Notes: a model not told the origin generated them from the sequence alone. Counted from the first letter of the stretch, positions 25,371 to 35,020 are shown. The stretch: DNA of 64,000 bases from Rhodoblastus sp963704565 (GCA_963704565.1 OY969917.1:3348001-3412000), one strand, 5' to 3'. Translations and numbers: made by a program.

Positions 25371-27154
25371 ATGTCCTCTCCCAGATGCGCGGCGGAATCG
25401 TCGCGCCCGGCAAGTTCGCGGGCGCGGGCCAAAGCGGCGTCGAGATCGAAATCGGGTTCGAAGTCCTTGGTGATCAGCCGCCGCTCAAAAGCGGGCTTGA
25501 ACTTCTTCATCATGTCGCGCAGCGCCAGCGTGGCGCTCTGGCCAAGGCCGCAATGGCTGGACGCCTGCAAAATGTCGTGCAGGCGCTTGAGATCCATGGA
25601 TTCGTAGAGCGCGCCATGGCCAGCGGCGATCTTGTCGATCATGCCGGCGACGAGGGCGGTTCCGACGCGGCAAGGCGTGCAGAAGCCGCAGGATTCATGC
25701 GCGAAGAAATGGGCGAAATTGCGCGCCGCCTCGATCGGGTCGCGCCGGTTGGCGAAGACCATCAGCGCGCCGGCGGTGGACTGTTCCTCGAAGGCGACGC
25801 GGCGGCCGAATTCTTCGGGAACCAGACAATTTCCCGCCGCGCCGCCGATCTGGACCGCGCCGACGTCTGGCGCGCCGCAATCCGTCAGAATCTGGGCGAT
25901 GCGCACGCCGAAAGGATATTCGTAAATCCCGGGGCGCTCGCAATCGCCGGAGACGGAAAGGATTTTCGTGCCGGTCGATTTTTCCGTTCCGCGGCCGGCA
26001 TAGGCTGCGCCGCCGATTGCCGCGATCGCGGCGGCGTTGCACAAAGTCTCGACATTGTTCACCACGGTGGGGAAGTCCAGATAACCGTGGGTGACCGGGA
26101 AAGGCGGACGGATGCGCGGGCGCCCCGGCTTGCCTTCCAGAGATTCGATCAGCGCGGTTTCCTCGCCGCAGATATAGGCGCCGGCGCCCATGTGAATTTC
26201 GATGTCGAAATCGAAGCCTTCGACGCCGCCTATTCTGGCGCCGAGCAGGTTTTCGTGGCGCATCTCGGCGAGCGTCGCTTCCAGCGGCGCCCGCAGATAG
26301 GAATATTCGCCGCGCAGATAGAGAAAGCCGTGTTGCGCGCCGGTGGCCAGGGCGGCAAGGGTCATGCCCTCGAACACCCGCTCGGCAAAACTTTGCAGCA
26401 GCACGCGGTCCTTGAACGTGCCGGGCTCGCCCTCATCGGCGTTGCAGATGACAAAACGCTTTTCGCCCGGCGCGTCGCGGCAGGATTGCCATTTTAGCGC
26501 CGTTGGGAAGCCGGCGCCGCCGCGCCCGCGCAGATTGGATTTTTTCAGCTCGTCCAGCAATCCCTGGGCGCCGAGGGCGAGGGCGGCGCGGATGGCTTCG
26601 CCGCGTCGGTGGGGCGATCCGAGCAGCAGATCGGCGCGGCGGATATGGTCCTCGACCTGGAAAAATTCCGCCGGCCATTGGGCCAGCGGCGCCTCAATGC
26701 GAATCAGGCCGCAGATTTCGTCGATGCGGGGCGCGGTCAGCCGGGTGATGGCCAAATTGTTGACCAGCAAAGCCGGGCCCTGGTCGCACATGCCGGTGCA
26801 GGAGGTCGAATCGACGCTGACGAGACCGTCGGCGGAAATCTTGCCGCGCTCCAGCCCCAGTTTTTTCAGCATGCGCTCCATCAAGGCGACGGAGCCGGCC
26901 ATGCGGTCGGTGATATTGTCGGAAAACAGGATGCGGTATTTGCCGCGCGGGGCGTCGTACAAATGGGCGTAGAACTGGGTCAGGCTGTCTATGCGAGTCG
27001 GCGCGATGTCCAGCGCCGTGGCGACGGCCGCGCGAATTTCCGGCGAAATCCAGCCGGAAATCTCCTGCGCCTCGCGCAAGATTTGCAACAGGGCGGTCGA
27101 ATCGCGGCCATATTTCGTAAGAATGGGTTCGAGAGCGGACTCGATCGAGGTCAT
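25367..27154 (-). CDS. hoxF: hydrogenase diaphorase subunit HoxF
   Basis: A 595-residue flavoprotein that exchanges electrons with NAD(H). The first ~150 residues are NuoE-like ('SCTGMCDQGPALLVNN', with only the last cysteine pair obvious). The rest is NuoF-like: 'LRGRGGAGFPTALKW' (NADH site), 'ICNADEGEPGTFKDR' (FMN site), 'GAGAYICGEETALIESLEGKPG', and the [4Fe-4S] ligands 'SCGFCTPCRVGT' with a later cysteine. It is first gene of hoxFUYHW. No hoxE or hoxI is present, and no hyp genes lie in the window, so metal-centre assembly must be encoded elsewhere. Confidence 0.95.
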   Translation of the reverse strand: MTSIESALEPILTKYGRDSTALLQILREAQEISGWISPEIRAAVATALDIAPTRIDSLTQFYAHLYDAPRGKYRILFSDNITDRMAGSVALMERMLKKLGLERGKISADGLVSVDSTSCTGMCDQGPALLVNNLAITRLTAPRIDEICGLIRIEAPLAQWPAEFFQVEDHIRRADLLLGSPHRRGEAIRAALALGAQGLLDELKKSNLRGRGGAGFPTALKWQSCRDAPGEKRFVICNADEGEPGTFKDRVLLQSFAERVFEGMTLAALATGAQHGFLYLRGEYSYLRAPLEATLAEMRHENLLGARIGGVEGFDFDIEIHMGAGAYICGEETALIESLEGKPGRPRIRPPFPVTHGYLDFPTVVNNVETLCNAAAIAAIGGAAYAGRGTEKSTGTKILSVSGDCERPGIYEYPFGVRIAQILTDCGAPDVGAVQIGGAAGNCLVPEEFGRRVAFEEQSTAGALMVFANRRDPIEAARNFAHFFAHESCGFCTPCRVGTALVAGMIDKIAAGHGALYESMDLKRLHDILQASSHCGLGQSATLALRDMMKKFKPAFERRLITKDFEPDFDLDAALARARELAGRDDSAAHLGEDI

Positions 27155-27210
27155 TCAGCCGGTCCTTAGCAAAGCGCCGTCCCTGCCCGAGCCTCGCCCA
27201 GAGCGCGCGT

Positions 27211-27228
27211 TTGATCAAGCCCGATCAA
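27211..27228 (-). promoter_or_regulatory. possible Fnr/FixK-like half sites upstream of hoxF
   Basis: TTGATCAA (27211-27218) and GATCAA (27223-27228) give TTGAT-N8-ATCAA ~57-74 bases before hoxF. The Fnr consensus has N4, so spacing is wrong. I give it only as a lead for oxygen-linked control. Confidence 0.25.
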
Positions 27229-27430
27229 CAGCCGTTTGCCGCAAAACCGGCATGGCCGCGCCTAAGGTGAGGAATTGGTAAGCCGGAACAATGGATTATT
27301 TTTTTCATCGCCATGCGGTCCCGGCGCGCTTGCGCGCGATTCCGGCGATTTGGCTCTTGCAGTCGCCGGCAAAGCCTTCTATTGAGCGCGGTCGTTGGAT
27401 TCTACTCGCCTGAAATTCGGAACGAGGGCC

Positions 27431-28621
<1,191 letters not shown>

Positions 28622-28650
28622 TCGCTCGGAACAAGGCTGAATCTTTTGAA

Positions 28651-28675
28651 GGGAGCCCGCGCGGGCTTCCTTTTG
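28651..28675 (+). terminator. rho-independent terminator after tuf
   Basis: GGGAGCCCGC followed directly by GCGGGCTTCC, then TTTT. It lies 29 bases after the tuf stop. Confidence 0.8.
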
Positions 28676-28854
28676 CTTTGCGATCACGCGCCTGTGATTG
28701 GGCGAAACCGGGCCCCGATGTTACGCTGGCGCGGAACAGCAATGCGCCGCGACCGCGTCAGGGCTGGCGCGGACCAGGGCGGCCTGCCTCTCCCGCAAGA
28801 GTTTTCGGCCTTGCCGAATGCGCGCCGGGCCGTCGCGAGCCGGGAGGAATATCC

Positions 28855-29313
28855 ATGAACAATGTCGATTTCGTCAAATCGGTCTATGCCGCGTTCCTGA
28901 GCGGCGGCATCGACAAGATTGTCGCCGCGGCCGACCCGGATATCGAGTGGAAGTCCAACACCGATCCGGCGCTACTGCCCTGGGGCGGCGCGCGAAAGGG
29001 CCTGGACCAGATCGCGGCCTATTTTTCGGAACTGGCGAAGAATGTCGAAATCGAAAGTTTTTCCCCGCGCGAATTCCTGCCCGGCTCCGGTTTCGTCGTG
29101 GTCCTGGGCCATTCGGCCGGCCGGATGCGGCGATCCGGCGTGCGTTTCGAGGACGATTGGTGCCACGTCTTCAAGATTCTCGGCGGCAAGGTGATCGCCT
29201 TCCACGAATTCGTCGACACCCACGCCCTGGCGCAGGCCTTCATCGGCGGCAATGTCCACGCCATCGGCCTGCCGTCCTCGGCGGGCGAGCCCTCGGCGCC
29301 GCGCTCGCACTGA
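28855..29313 (+). CDS. NTF2-like / SnoaL-fold protein
   Basis: A 152-residue cone-shaped alpha+beta (NTF2-like) protein. The pattern is typical of the SnoaL-like ketosteroid-isomerase superfamily: 'VKSVYAAFLSGGIDKIVAAADPDIEWKS', then 'PWGGARKGLDQIAAYFSELAKNVEIESFSPREFL', then 'DDWCHVFKILGGKVIAFHEFVDTHALAQAF'. This fold hosts many unrelated small-molecule reactions and also non-enzymatic roles, so substrate and function are unknown. GGGAGGA lies 7 bases before the ATG at 28855. It sits between tuf and tRNA-Trp. Confidence 0.78.
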   Translation: MNNVDFVKSVYAAFLSGGIDKIVAAADPDIEWKSNTDPALLPWGGARKGLDQIAAYFSELAKNVEIESFSPREFLPGSGFVVVLGHSAGRMRRSGVRFEDDWCHVFKILGGKVIAFHEFVDTHALAQAFIGGNVHAIGLPSSAGEPSAPRSH

Positions 29314-29476
29314 GTTCGCGGCGGCGTTTTTTCGACGCGGGAAAGACGGACTTTTTCGGCCGTTTTTCGCTGACCGGGCTTTTGGATCGACCGGACTTTT
29401 TATTCGACCGGACTTGCGCGAAGGCGGGTCTTGCGGCTAAGAACACGTCGCTGGCCGCGTCGCGAGACGCGCCCAC

Positions 29477-29552
29477 AGGAGTGTAGCTCAGTTGGTAGAG
29501 CACCGGTCTCCAAAACCGGGTGTCGTCGGTTCGAGCCCGGCCACTCCTGCCA
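29477..29552 (+). tRNA. trnW: tRNA-Trp (CCA anticodon)
   Basis: Acceptor AGGAGTG (29477-29483) pairs with CACTCCT (29542-29548), with G discriminator and an encoded CCA (29550-29552). D-arm TAGCTCAGTTGGTAGAGC. Anticodon stem CCGGT/ACCGG around loop CTCCAAA, giving anticodon CCA (29510-29512). T-arm contains GGTTCGAGCC. In many bacteria trnW lies between tuf and secE-nusG; here secE-nusG do not follow. Confidence 0.97.
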
Positions 29553-29625
29553 GATTACTCACAAGATAGCCCTCGGCTCCGCGCGCCGTCAGGCGCGAAT
29601 GCGCCCCGGACGAACCGGACCGCGC

Positions 29626-30216
29626 TCAGGACGCGCGGCCTGTTCCAATCAGCCTTTTCAGCTTTTCGAGCGCGGAAGCGTCCTTCTCGCCATAATCGAT
29701 CAGGGTCACGAATTTGCCGTCCGGCCCCATCAGATAAAGAAAAGCGGAATGGTCCATATCATAGCCGCCGTCCGAGGTCGGGATTTTCCGGTAATAGACG
29801 CGAAAAGCTTGTGCTGCGCCGGCGACCTGTTCGGGCGTTCCGGTGAAGCCGCGCAGGCGTGGGTCGAAGGACGACACATAGTCGTGCATCACCTTCACAT
29901 TGTCGCGCTGGGGATCGACAGTGACGAAGACATAATTGAGCCGGTCGGCGTCGGGGCCGAGGTCATGCATCCAGCGCGTCAGATCGGTGAGCGTGGTGGG
30001 GCAGATTTCGGGGCAGAACGTATAGCCGAAATAGATCACCGAGGGCTTGCCGAGCAGCGAAGCCTCGGTGACGGTTTGGCCCCGATCGTCGACCAGCGTG
30101 AAAGGTCCGCCAATGGCCGCCGGCCGGGCGCGCTTCGGCGTCCCGGCCAAAACGATCGCGAGGAGAGTGACGGCGGTCAGTCCGACCGCCGCCGCAATCG
30201 CCCAACGCAAGGACAT
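29626..30216 (-). CDS. SCO1/SenC family copper chaperone
   Basis: A 196-residue membrane-anchored thioredoxin-fold protein that helps load copper into the CuA site of cytochrome oxidase. An N-terminal membrane anchor (about residues 5-26) precedes 'VIYFGYTFCPEICPTTLTD' with the copper-binding CxxxC, and 'GGYDMDHSAFLYLMGPDG' supplies the third ligand histidine. The ATG at 30216 shares its A with the PCuAC stop (TGATG), so translation is coupled; a TTG one codon earlier is less likely. Confidence 0.92.
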   Translation of the reverse strand: MSLRWAIAAAVGLTAVTLLAIVLAGTPKRARPAAIGGPFTLVDDRGQTVTEASLLGKPSVIYFGYTFCPEICPTTLTDLTRWMHDLGPDADRLNYVFVTVDPQRDNVKVMHDYVSSFDPRLRGFTGTPEQVAGAAQAFRVYYRKIPTSDGGYDMDHSAFLYLMGPDGKFVTLIDYGEKDASALEKLKRLIGTGRAS

Positions 30217-30695
30217 CAATGCATGTCCATGTGTTCCATCCCGGCGTGGCCCGCCTTCATGTCCTTGACCGGCGCCGAAACCGCGACTTTTCCGGCTTTT
30301 TCGAAGGTCAGGGTCAATTGCACCGTCTCGCCGGCCTTGAGCGGCTTTTTCAGGCCGATCAGCATGACGTGATAGCCGCCGGGCTTGAGCGCGACCGAAC
30401 CATTGGCCGGAATGGCGAGGCCACCGGTTATTTCGCGCATCTTCATGACGCCGCCGACAACCTTCATCTCATGGATTTGCAAGGTCTTGGCGGCGTCGGA
30501 CGTCGCCCCGGTCAGGCGTTCGGCGGCGTTCGATTTGTTGTCGATGGTCAAATAGACCGCGCCGGTCTTGGCGCCGGCCGGCGTCGCGCGCGCCCAGGCC
30601 TGTTCGACCTGGATCGAAGCGTCCTGCGCGAGCGCGGGCGTGGCGACGGCGGCGAACAGAACCGCCGCGGCGGCGCATTTGTGAAACATGTTCAT
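30216..30695 (-). CDS. periplasmic copper chaperone PCuAC
   Basis: A 159-residue periplasmic protein of the PCu(A)C family that hands Cu(I) to SCO proteins or directly to oxidase. A signal peptide (about 1-23, ending ALAQ) is followed by the binding pattern 'HEMKVVGGVMKMREI...GGYHVMLIG' (H-M-x10-M-x21-H-x-M). The tail 'HAGMEHMDMH' adds a second Met/His-rich site. It precedes the SCO gene and overlaps its start, matching the known partnership. Confidence 0.93.
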   Translation of the reverse strand: MNMFHKCAAAAVLFAAVATPALAQDASIQVEQAWARATPAGAKTGAVYLTIDNKSNAAERLTGATSDAAKTLQIHEMKVVGGVMKMREITGGLAIPANGSVALKPGGYHVMLIGLKKPLKAGETVQLTLTFEKAGKVAVSAPVKDMKAGHAGMEHMDMH

Positions 30696-30750
30696 GTTTT
30701 TCTCCTTTTTCGCCCGCGCAAAATGGCGGGCTGTTGCAGCGGCAAGGGCG

Positions 30751-31431
30751 TCAATTCGCTACGGCTCCGGGCCATTCCGAGCCTTCGGCAATTCGACGCA
30801 ACATGGGAATGTCGAGGATGACGACATCCTCGCGGCCGATGCGTCTCAAGGCGCCGAGATTTTTCAGGGCGACGAAATTGCGCGAGACGGTCTCGATGAC
30901 CAAACCGAGATAATCGGCGATCTCCTGGCGCGAGACCCGCATGGGGAGACGCCGTCCGGTTTCGAAATCCTCGCCCATCATCTGGAGCAGGAAGGTCGCG
31001 AGGCGCTCGATCGCGGTCTTGCGGCCAAGAAGCGTGGCGAGATCGCGCAGGCGCGCGATTTCGGCGAGCATGGCCGCACTCTCGTCTTTCCCAGTCTCGC
31101 CAAGCGGGACGAGAATGGCCGGCGAGATCGCGACCGCGTCGCAATCGTGGCGGCCGCCGGCGCTGAAGCCGACAGTCCGCCCTGGTCCGGCGATGTCGAG
31201 AATCTGGCGGCGGGGGCCGGGCAGAGCGCGAAAAACCATAACCAAGCCTTCGAGCAGCCGGTAAGGGCCGCAAGCCGGCTGGCCGGCGGCGAACAGGTTT
31301 TCGCCGGGCTCAAGGGCGCGAGGCTCATTGGCAAAAGCCTCGTCTTTCCGGCGGCGGGCGCGCTCGACCACATGCGCCGGCGGCGTGTGAAAAATCGAAG
31401 GCGCGTGAACAGGGGAAAAAGCGGTTTCCAT
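30751..31431 (-). CDS. Crp/Fnr family transcription regulator
   Basis: A 226-residue regulator with an N-terminal cyclic-nucleotide-type beta-barrel (about 40-140), a long dimer helix ('LAEIARLRDLATLLGRKTAIERLATFLLQMM') and a C-terminal winged helix whose recognition part 'SRQEIADYLGLVIETVSRNFVALKNLG' matches the FNR/FixK type. The N-terminal CxxC cluster of Fnr is absent; isolated cysteines occur at about 61 and 107 of this start, so oxygen sensing through Fe-S is doubtful. The ATG at 31431 is chosen because homology begins there. It lies 55 bases upstream of PCuAC on the same strand and may control that pair. Confidence 0.85.
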   Translation of the reverse strand: METAFSPVHAPSIFHTPPAHVVERARRRKDEAFANEPRALEPGENLFAAGQPACGPYRLLEGLVMVFRALPGPRRQILDIAGPGRTVGFSAGGRHDCDAVAISPAILVPLGETGKDESAAMLAEIARLRDLATLLGRKTAIERLATFLLQMMGEDFETGRRLPMRVSRQEIADYLGLVIETVSRNFVALKNLGALRRIGREDVVILDIPMLRRIAEGSEWPGAVAN

Positions 31432-31599
31432 CAGACAATCCGAATTGAGAGCATGGGGGCGCGACGGGTCTATGGTCGCGGACACAAACCATTGCTGGAT
31501 GACGTTTTCACGGCTCGCGCCCGAAGGCGGGCGTCGCGCGCCTGGCGCCGGTCCGCGCAACCGCGCGCTCCGAGCCGAAAACTTCGCCAGCGAAAAGGA

Positions 31600-32055
31600 T
31601 CAGGCGACGGGAGGCGCGCGCGGCCGCGCGCCGGGGAACAGCCGCGCGGCGAAGGAAAAGGCGCTCTCGGTGTCGCGCGAGGGCGCGATCCGCAGCGCGA
31701 CCGGCGCCAGAGCGAGGCCGGCAAGGTCGGGAGCCTTGGCGTGGCCCTGCATCAGCGGCAGGCAGAACGGGCAGAGCGCCGAATGGACCGCGCCGTTCTT
31801 GTCCTCGATCGGCTTGCCGTTGTGATCGACGACGATCATTCCGGCGCCGGTGCAGATGACAATGCCGTCGCCGGAGGGGTCGCCGAGCAGAGGCGAGCCG
31901 GCGGCCTGCGCCGAGGCGCCGAGAAGGCCCGCCGCCAGAATATTGAAAAGAACGACCAGCGCGCCGAGGGCGGCCACGATCTCGCGCCGCGCCCGTCCAC
32001 GGGAGCGGTCGATCGCAAGGTCGTAATTGCTGCGGGCGACGCGGTTCATGTGCAT
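31600..32055 (-). CDS. DUF2946-like membrane-anchored protein
   Basis: A 151-residue protein with a basic lead, one hydrophobic segment (about residues 28-50, signal anchor or signal peptide) and a short periplasmic part with 'GIVICTGAGMIVVDHNG' and 'HSALCPFCLPLMQGH'. The C...CPxC pattern with nearby histidine is that of DUF2946, a family often found beside copper genes; its function is unproven. Start could be 32055 or 32049 (two ATGs two codons apart). Its place upstream of the Crp-PCuAC-SCO run supports a metal role. Confidence 0.68.
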   Translation of the reverse strand: MHMNRVARSNYDLAIDRSRGRARREIVAALGALVVLFNILAAGLLGASAQAAGSPLLGDPSGDGIVICTGAGMIVVDHNGKPIEDKNGAVHSALCPFCLPLMQGHAKAPDLAGLALAPVALRIAPSRDTESAFSFAARLFPGARPRAPPVA

Positions 32056-32174
32056 CCGTCTCGGGGCCGGCCGCGCAAACATTACAGACCGCCCGAACCG
32101 CCGGCAAATGGTTTCTGCCGCACCATTCGAAGCCGCTCTTCGCGGGTCGGGAAGAGACGGGCGCGCCCGGAAAC

Positions 32175-32202
32175 GAAAAAACCGCCTTGCGGCGGCTTTT
32201 TT
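32175..32202 (-). terminator. terminator downstream of the tRNA-Gly remnant
   Basis: AAAAAA-CCGCC-TTGC-GGCGG-CTTTTTT works in both directions. It lies ~26 bases beyond the CCA end of the tRNA-Gly fragment and was probably its original terminator. Confidence 0.75.
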
Positions 32203-32227
32203 CATCTCCTTGAGATATAAGGAGAAC

Positions 32228-32275
32228 TGGAGCGGGCGAAGGGATTCGAACCCTCGACCCCAACCTTGGCAAGAT
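32228..32275 (-). pseudogene. tRNA-Gly(GCC) 3' half; island attachment site
   Basis: Read on the minus strand, the segment from anticodon loop TTGCCAA through GGTTG, the T-arm GAGGGTTCGAATCCC, acceptor strand CGCCCGC, discriminator T and CCA is a perfect-looking tRNA-Gly(GCC) 3' half. The 5' half (acceptor GCGGGCG and D-arm) is missing and replaced by unrelated sequence beyond 32,277. This is what a tyrosine integrase leaves at the far side of an island inserted in a tRNA 3' end. The restored tRNA should lie at the other end, outside the window. Confidence 0.8.
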
Positions 32276-32433
32276 TGCATACTTACTACGCCACAGTATC
32301 CAAAAGCGCGACAATACCCTATAACGTCAGTATGTTATCTTGACAGCGCCGCCACGTCAACGCTACGATAGATCCGCAATTTCCGCATTCGGTGGTAGCT
32401 TAGTGGTATCCCGAAAGCGCCCTGGGAACGCGA

Positions 32434-33864
32434 ATGATGGCGAAGCGAAGTGGTGTGGCTCTGACCAAGAGGGTCGTCGATGCCGCCGAGAAAAGGGATA
32501 GGCGTTACCACGTCTGGGACGGCGAGCTGACCGGCTTTGCCCTTCGGGTCGAGCCGACCGGCGTGAAGACGTTCGTAATCAAATATCGAGCCGAAGGCGG
32601 CGGTCGATCCGCCAAGCAGCGCTGGCTGGTCATCGGACGCTTCGGAGCACTTACCCCCGATCAGGCTCGCAAGATCGCGAAGGCCAAACTCGGCAGCGTC
32701 GCCGCCGGCGCGGACCCAGCGGGTGAACTGCAGGCTAGGCGGCGCGAAATGACGATGGCCGCCTTGATCGATCTTTACGAGAAAGAAGGGTGCGTCATCC
32801 AGCGCGGCAAGCGTCAGGGTGAGCCGATGAAGCCCACGACCAAGGCTTATACATTGGCGCGCCTTCGTCACCATGTCGTCCCGCTGCTCGGCACGCGCCG
32901 GGCCGCCGAGATTAATCCTGGCGACATCGAACGGTTCGTAGCCGACGTCACGGCTGGGAAGACCGCCAAGGATGAAAAGGTTGGCCCGCGTAAGCGGATC
33001 ATCGTTCGGGGCGGCGCGGGGGCGGCGCGCAAGGTGGTGAGGGATTTTTCGGCAGTATTCAGCTTTGCGCGGCGCAACGAGATCGTCGAGAGCAATCCAT
33101 GCGAGACGGCAGCCGTTCGGAAAACCGATAATCGGCGCGAGCGCTATCTGACGCTGGAGGAGGTCACTCGCCTCGGCGCAGCCCTTGACGAACTTGAGGC
33201 GGAAGGCGTGAACGTCAAGGCCGTCAACATTGCTCGTCTCTGGGCGCTCACGGGCTGCCGCCGCACAGAAATCGCCGGACTTCGATGGTCAGAGGTGAAC
33301 CTTGATGAGGGCGTTCTGATCCTTGACGATAGCAAGACCGGCAAGTCGCTACGTCCGCTCGGCGGCGCCGCCATCGCATTGCTGAGGAGCATCGATAAAG
33401 CTGCCGATTCGGAGTTCGTCTTTCCGGCCGAGCGGGGAGATGGTCACTTCCAGGGCATCAAGAACACATGGAGCAAGGCGATCAAAAAGGCGAAACTGCC
33501 CGGCGTCACGCCGCATACGCTTCGGCACACGATTGGATCGACTGCGACCTCCACGGGCGAGGCGCTGGCCTTGACCGGCGCCATCTTGGGGCACGCCAAT
33601 CCTCGCTCGACCGCGATCTACGCCCATGTGCAAATCGATCCATCGCGCCAAGCAGCCGAACGCGTGAGCGGAAAGATCGCTGCGGCGCTTGCCGGAAAAG
33701 CTGGCGACGGCCAAATTCAGAAGCCTCCCCCAGCAGACATCGAATTGATCGTGCGTTCTCTCGTGGAAAGTCTTACCCAGCAGGGTGTCAAGGCGAGCGA
33801 AATTGGCGCGCTCGTGAGCCAATTGGCGGCGAATCGGCCGGATGTCGCGGCTAATCCGCCTTGA
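32434..33864 (+). CDS. tyrosine recombinase / integrase (DUF4102 N-domain)
   Basis: A 476-residue phage/island integrase. The N-terminal DUF4102-type domain ('VVDAAEKRDRRYHVWDGELTGFALRV', then 'KQRWLVIGRFGALTPDQARKIAK') precedes a SAM-like core-binding region and the catalytic domain: arginine in 'LTGCRRTEIAGLRWSEV' (about 275), 'HTLRHTIGS' (HxxR, about 361), and 'LGHANPRSTAIYAHV' with the nucleophile tyrosine (about 396). About 70 extra residues follow. Two adjacent ATGs (32434, 32437) could serve. It lies 158 bases from the tRNA-Gly fragment and reads into the island, as expected for the enzyme that integrated it. Confidence 0.92.
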   Translation: MMAKRSGVALTKRVVDAAEKRDRRYHVWDGELTGFALRVEPTGVKTFVIKYRAEGGGRSAKQRWLVIGRFGALTPDQARKIAKAKLGSVAAGADPAGELQARRREMTMAALIDLYEKEGCVIQRGKRQGEPMKPTTKAYTLARLRHHVVPLLGTRRAAEINPGDIERFVADVTAGKTAKDEKVGPRKRIIVRGGAGAARKVVRDFSAVFSFARRNEIVESNPCETAAVRKTDNRRERYLTLEEVTRLGAALDELEAEGVNVKAVNIARLWALTGCRRTEIAGLRWSEVNLDEGVLILDDSKTGKSLRPLGGAAIALLRSIDKAADSEFVFPAERGDGHFQGIKNTWSKAIKKAKLPGVTPHTLRHTIGSTATSTGEALALTGAILGHANPRSTAIYAHVQIDPSRQAAERVSGKIAAALAGKAGDGQIQKPPPADIELIVRSLVESLTQQGVKASEIGALVSQLAANRPDVAANPP

Positions 33865-33973
33865 GCACGATGTCGGTAGTCCGGTGACAAATGGTCGAGC
33901 GCAACCTTCTACGGTCAAGATCGCGCAGGGCTTCGAGCATTAAGCGAAATATGGCGCGAACTAAGCAAGCGCG

Positions 33974-35020
33974 TCATGACCGACGAGGCTGTTCCAAGAA
34001 TTGATTGAGGCGACGATACATTTCGAAGTCAATAGATTCGCCGTGAGCCAAAGCGTTCCTCATCGCTCTCGCATGTTCAGTCAGGCGTCGTCGAGGGTCA
34101 CTAGGGGCGAGCGTCATGCGCGCGCGATGAAATAGATGCGACCATTCCATTTCGCTCGGTTCGATCACCTCGCCATTTCCCCCTTCACGGAGCCACTTAT
34201 GATTCTTCGCTACAAAATTATTCCTTACCGACTCGAGCCAGCCGAAAAGCACTGTGACCTGCGCCCGCCAGATACGACGATCCACCTCTTCAGGTCCGCA
34301 CGAAGCGAGTCGCTTAAATGGGAGACCGTCAAATTCGTCGATTTCTCCGTTTGCCCAAGAAGGATTATTTTGGATTTCAGCGGTTACGGGACGCTCAAAC
34401 ACCGTTTTGGCGTTGGTAAGGCGTTGCATTTGGCGCCACACCTCCTCGAGATCCCAACCTGCCAGGGACACGGCGACCTCCGCAGCCAGTCGCCCCAGCA
34501 GTGGGTCGGCGACCTTTCGTTCTCGCAGCGCCCAGAGCAATGCATCGCGAAAGCCAATTACGTTTCGCCAAATATGGCACACGATTCCCATTTCAGCAGT
34601 CGCATGATGACCTTCCGGCATAACACCCAATACGATGATCGCTCCGAACTGAGTGCGCGAACTGCGCCCCGCGAGGAAAGCCCGCAGCGTCGTCTCCCAA
34701 GTTGACGCCGAGTTTGCGTCGAACCCGGTTATAAGGACGGCCCGTCCCTCCGCCTCCGCTTTGGAACCCAGCGCGCGCGCACTATTGAGTTCGACCTCGA
34801 ATGCACGGGAAAGCGCCTGTAGCGGTGCTTGGCCGCTGCGCGCGTCAATGATGGGGAGGTCGAAAAGGTCCAGCCGCTCTCTTAACACGCCAGCAAGATC
34901 GTCCGGACCGTGCTTTGGCATGACGACTGCCGCGCAACCTCGAGCTTGCGCGTCTCTCAAAACGTCGTCTATGAAGGCCGAAGGGCCCGGCAAATCCCAT
35001 TTCGAAATCGTCGGCGTCAT
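33974..35020 (-). CDS. unknown protein with C-terminal HEPN-type Rx4H motif
   Basis: A 348-residue protein of no family I recognise. The N-terminal ~200 residues look like an alpha/beta domain ('AVVMPKHGPDDLAGVL', 'RAVLITGFDANSASTWETTLRAFLAG') without a P-loop. The last ~100 are helical and end with 'EHARAMRNALAHGESIDFEMYRRL', where R321-NALA-H326 fits the Rx4-6H catalytic motif of HEPN ribonucleases, preceded by a helix (DRRIWRAQVTVLFGWLESVRNNF) like the first HEPN helix. An RNase effector is inferred, not shown. Its ATG shares an A with the stop of the giant ATPase gene (TGATG), so the two are made together. The longer start at 35053 lies inside that gene and is less likely. Confidence 0.6.
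   Translation of the reverse strand: MTPTISKWDLPGPSAFIDDVLRDAQARGCAAVVMPKHGPDDLAGVLRERLDLFDLPIIDARSGQAPLQALSRAFEVELNSARALGSKAEAEGRAVLITGFDANSASTWETTLRAFLAGRSSRTQFGAIIVLGVMPEGHHATAEMGIVCHIWRNVIGFRDALLWALRERKVADPLLGRLAAEVAVSLAGWDLEEVWRQMQRLTNAKTVFERPVTAEIQNNPSWANGEIDEFDGLPFKRLASCGPEEVDRRIWRAQVTVLFGWLESVRNNFVAKNHKWLREGGNGEVIEPSEMEWSHLFHRARMTLAPSDPRRRLTEHARAMRNALAHGESIDFEMYRRLNQFLEQPRRS

Noticed and set aside
27211..27228. A firm Fnr/FixK operator before hoxF
   Set aside because: Half sites are present but separated by 8 bases instead of 4, so it is listed only as a weak lead.
29365..29425. Three near copies of 'gaccggactttt' as a repeat or regulatory array
   Set aside because: Copies are short, unevenly spaced and imperfect. 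They could be chance in a low-complexity stretch before tRNA-Trp.
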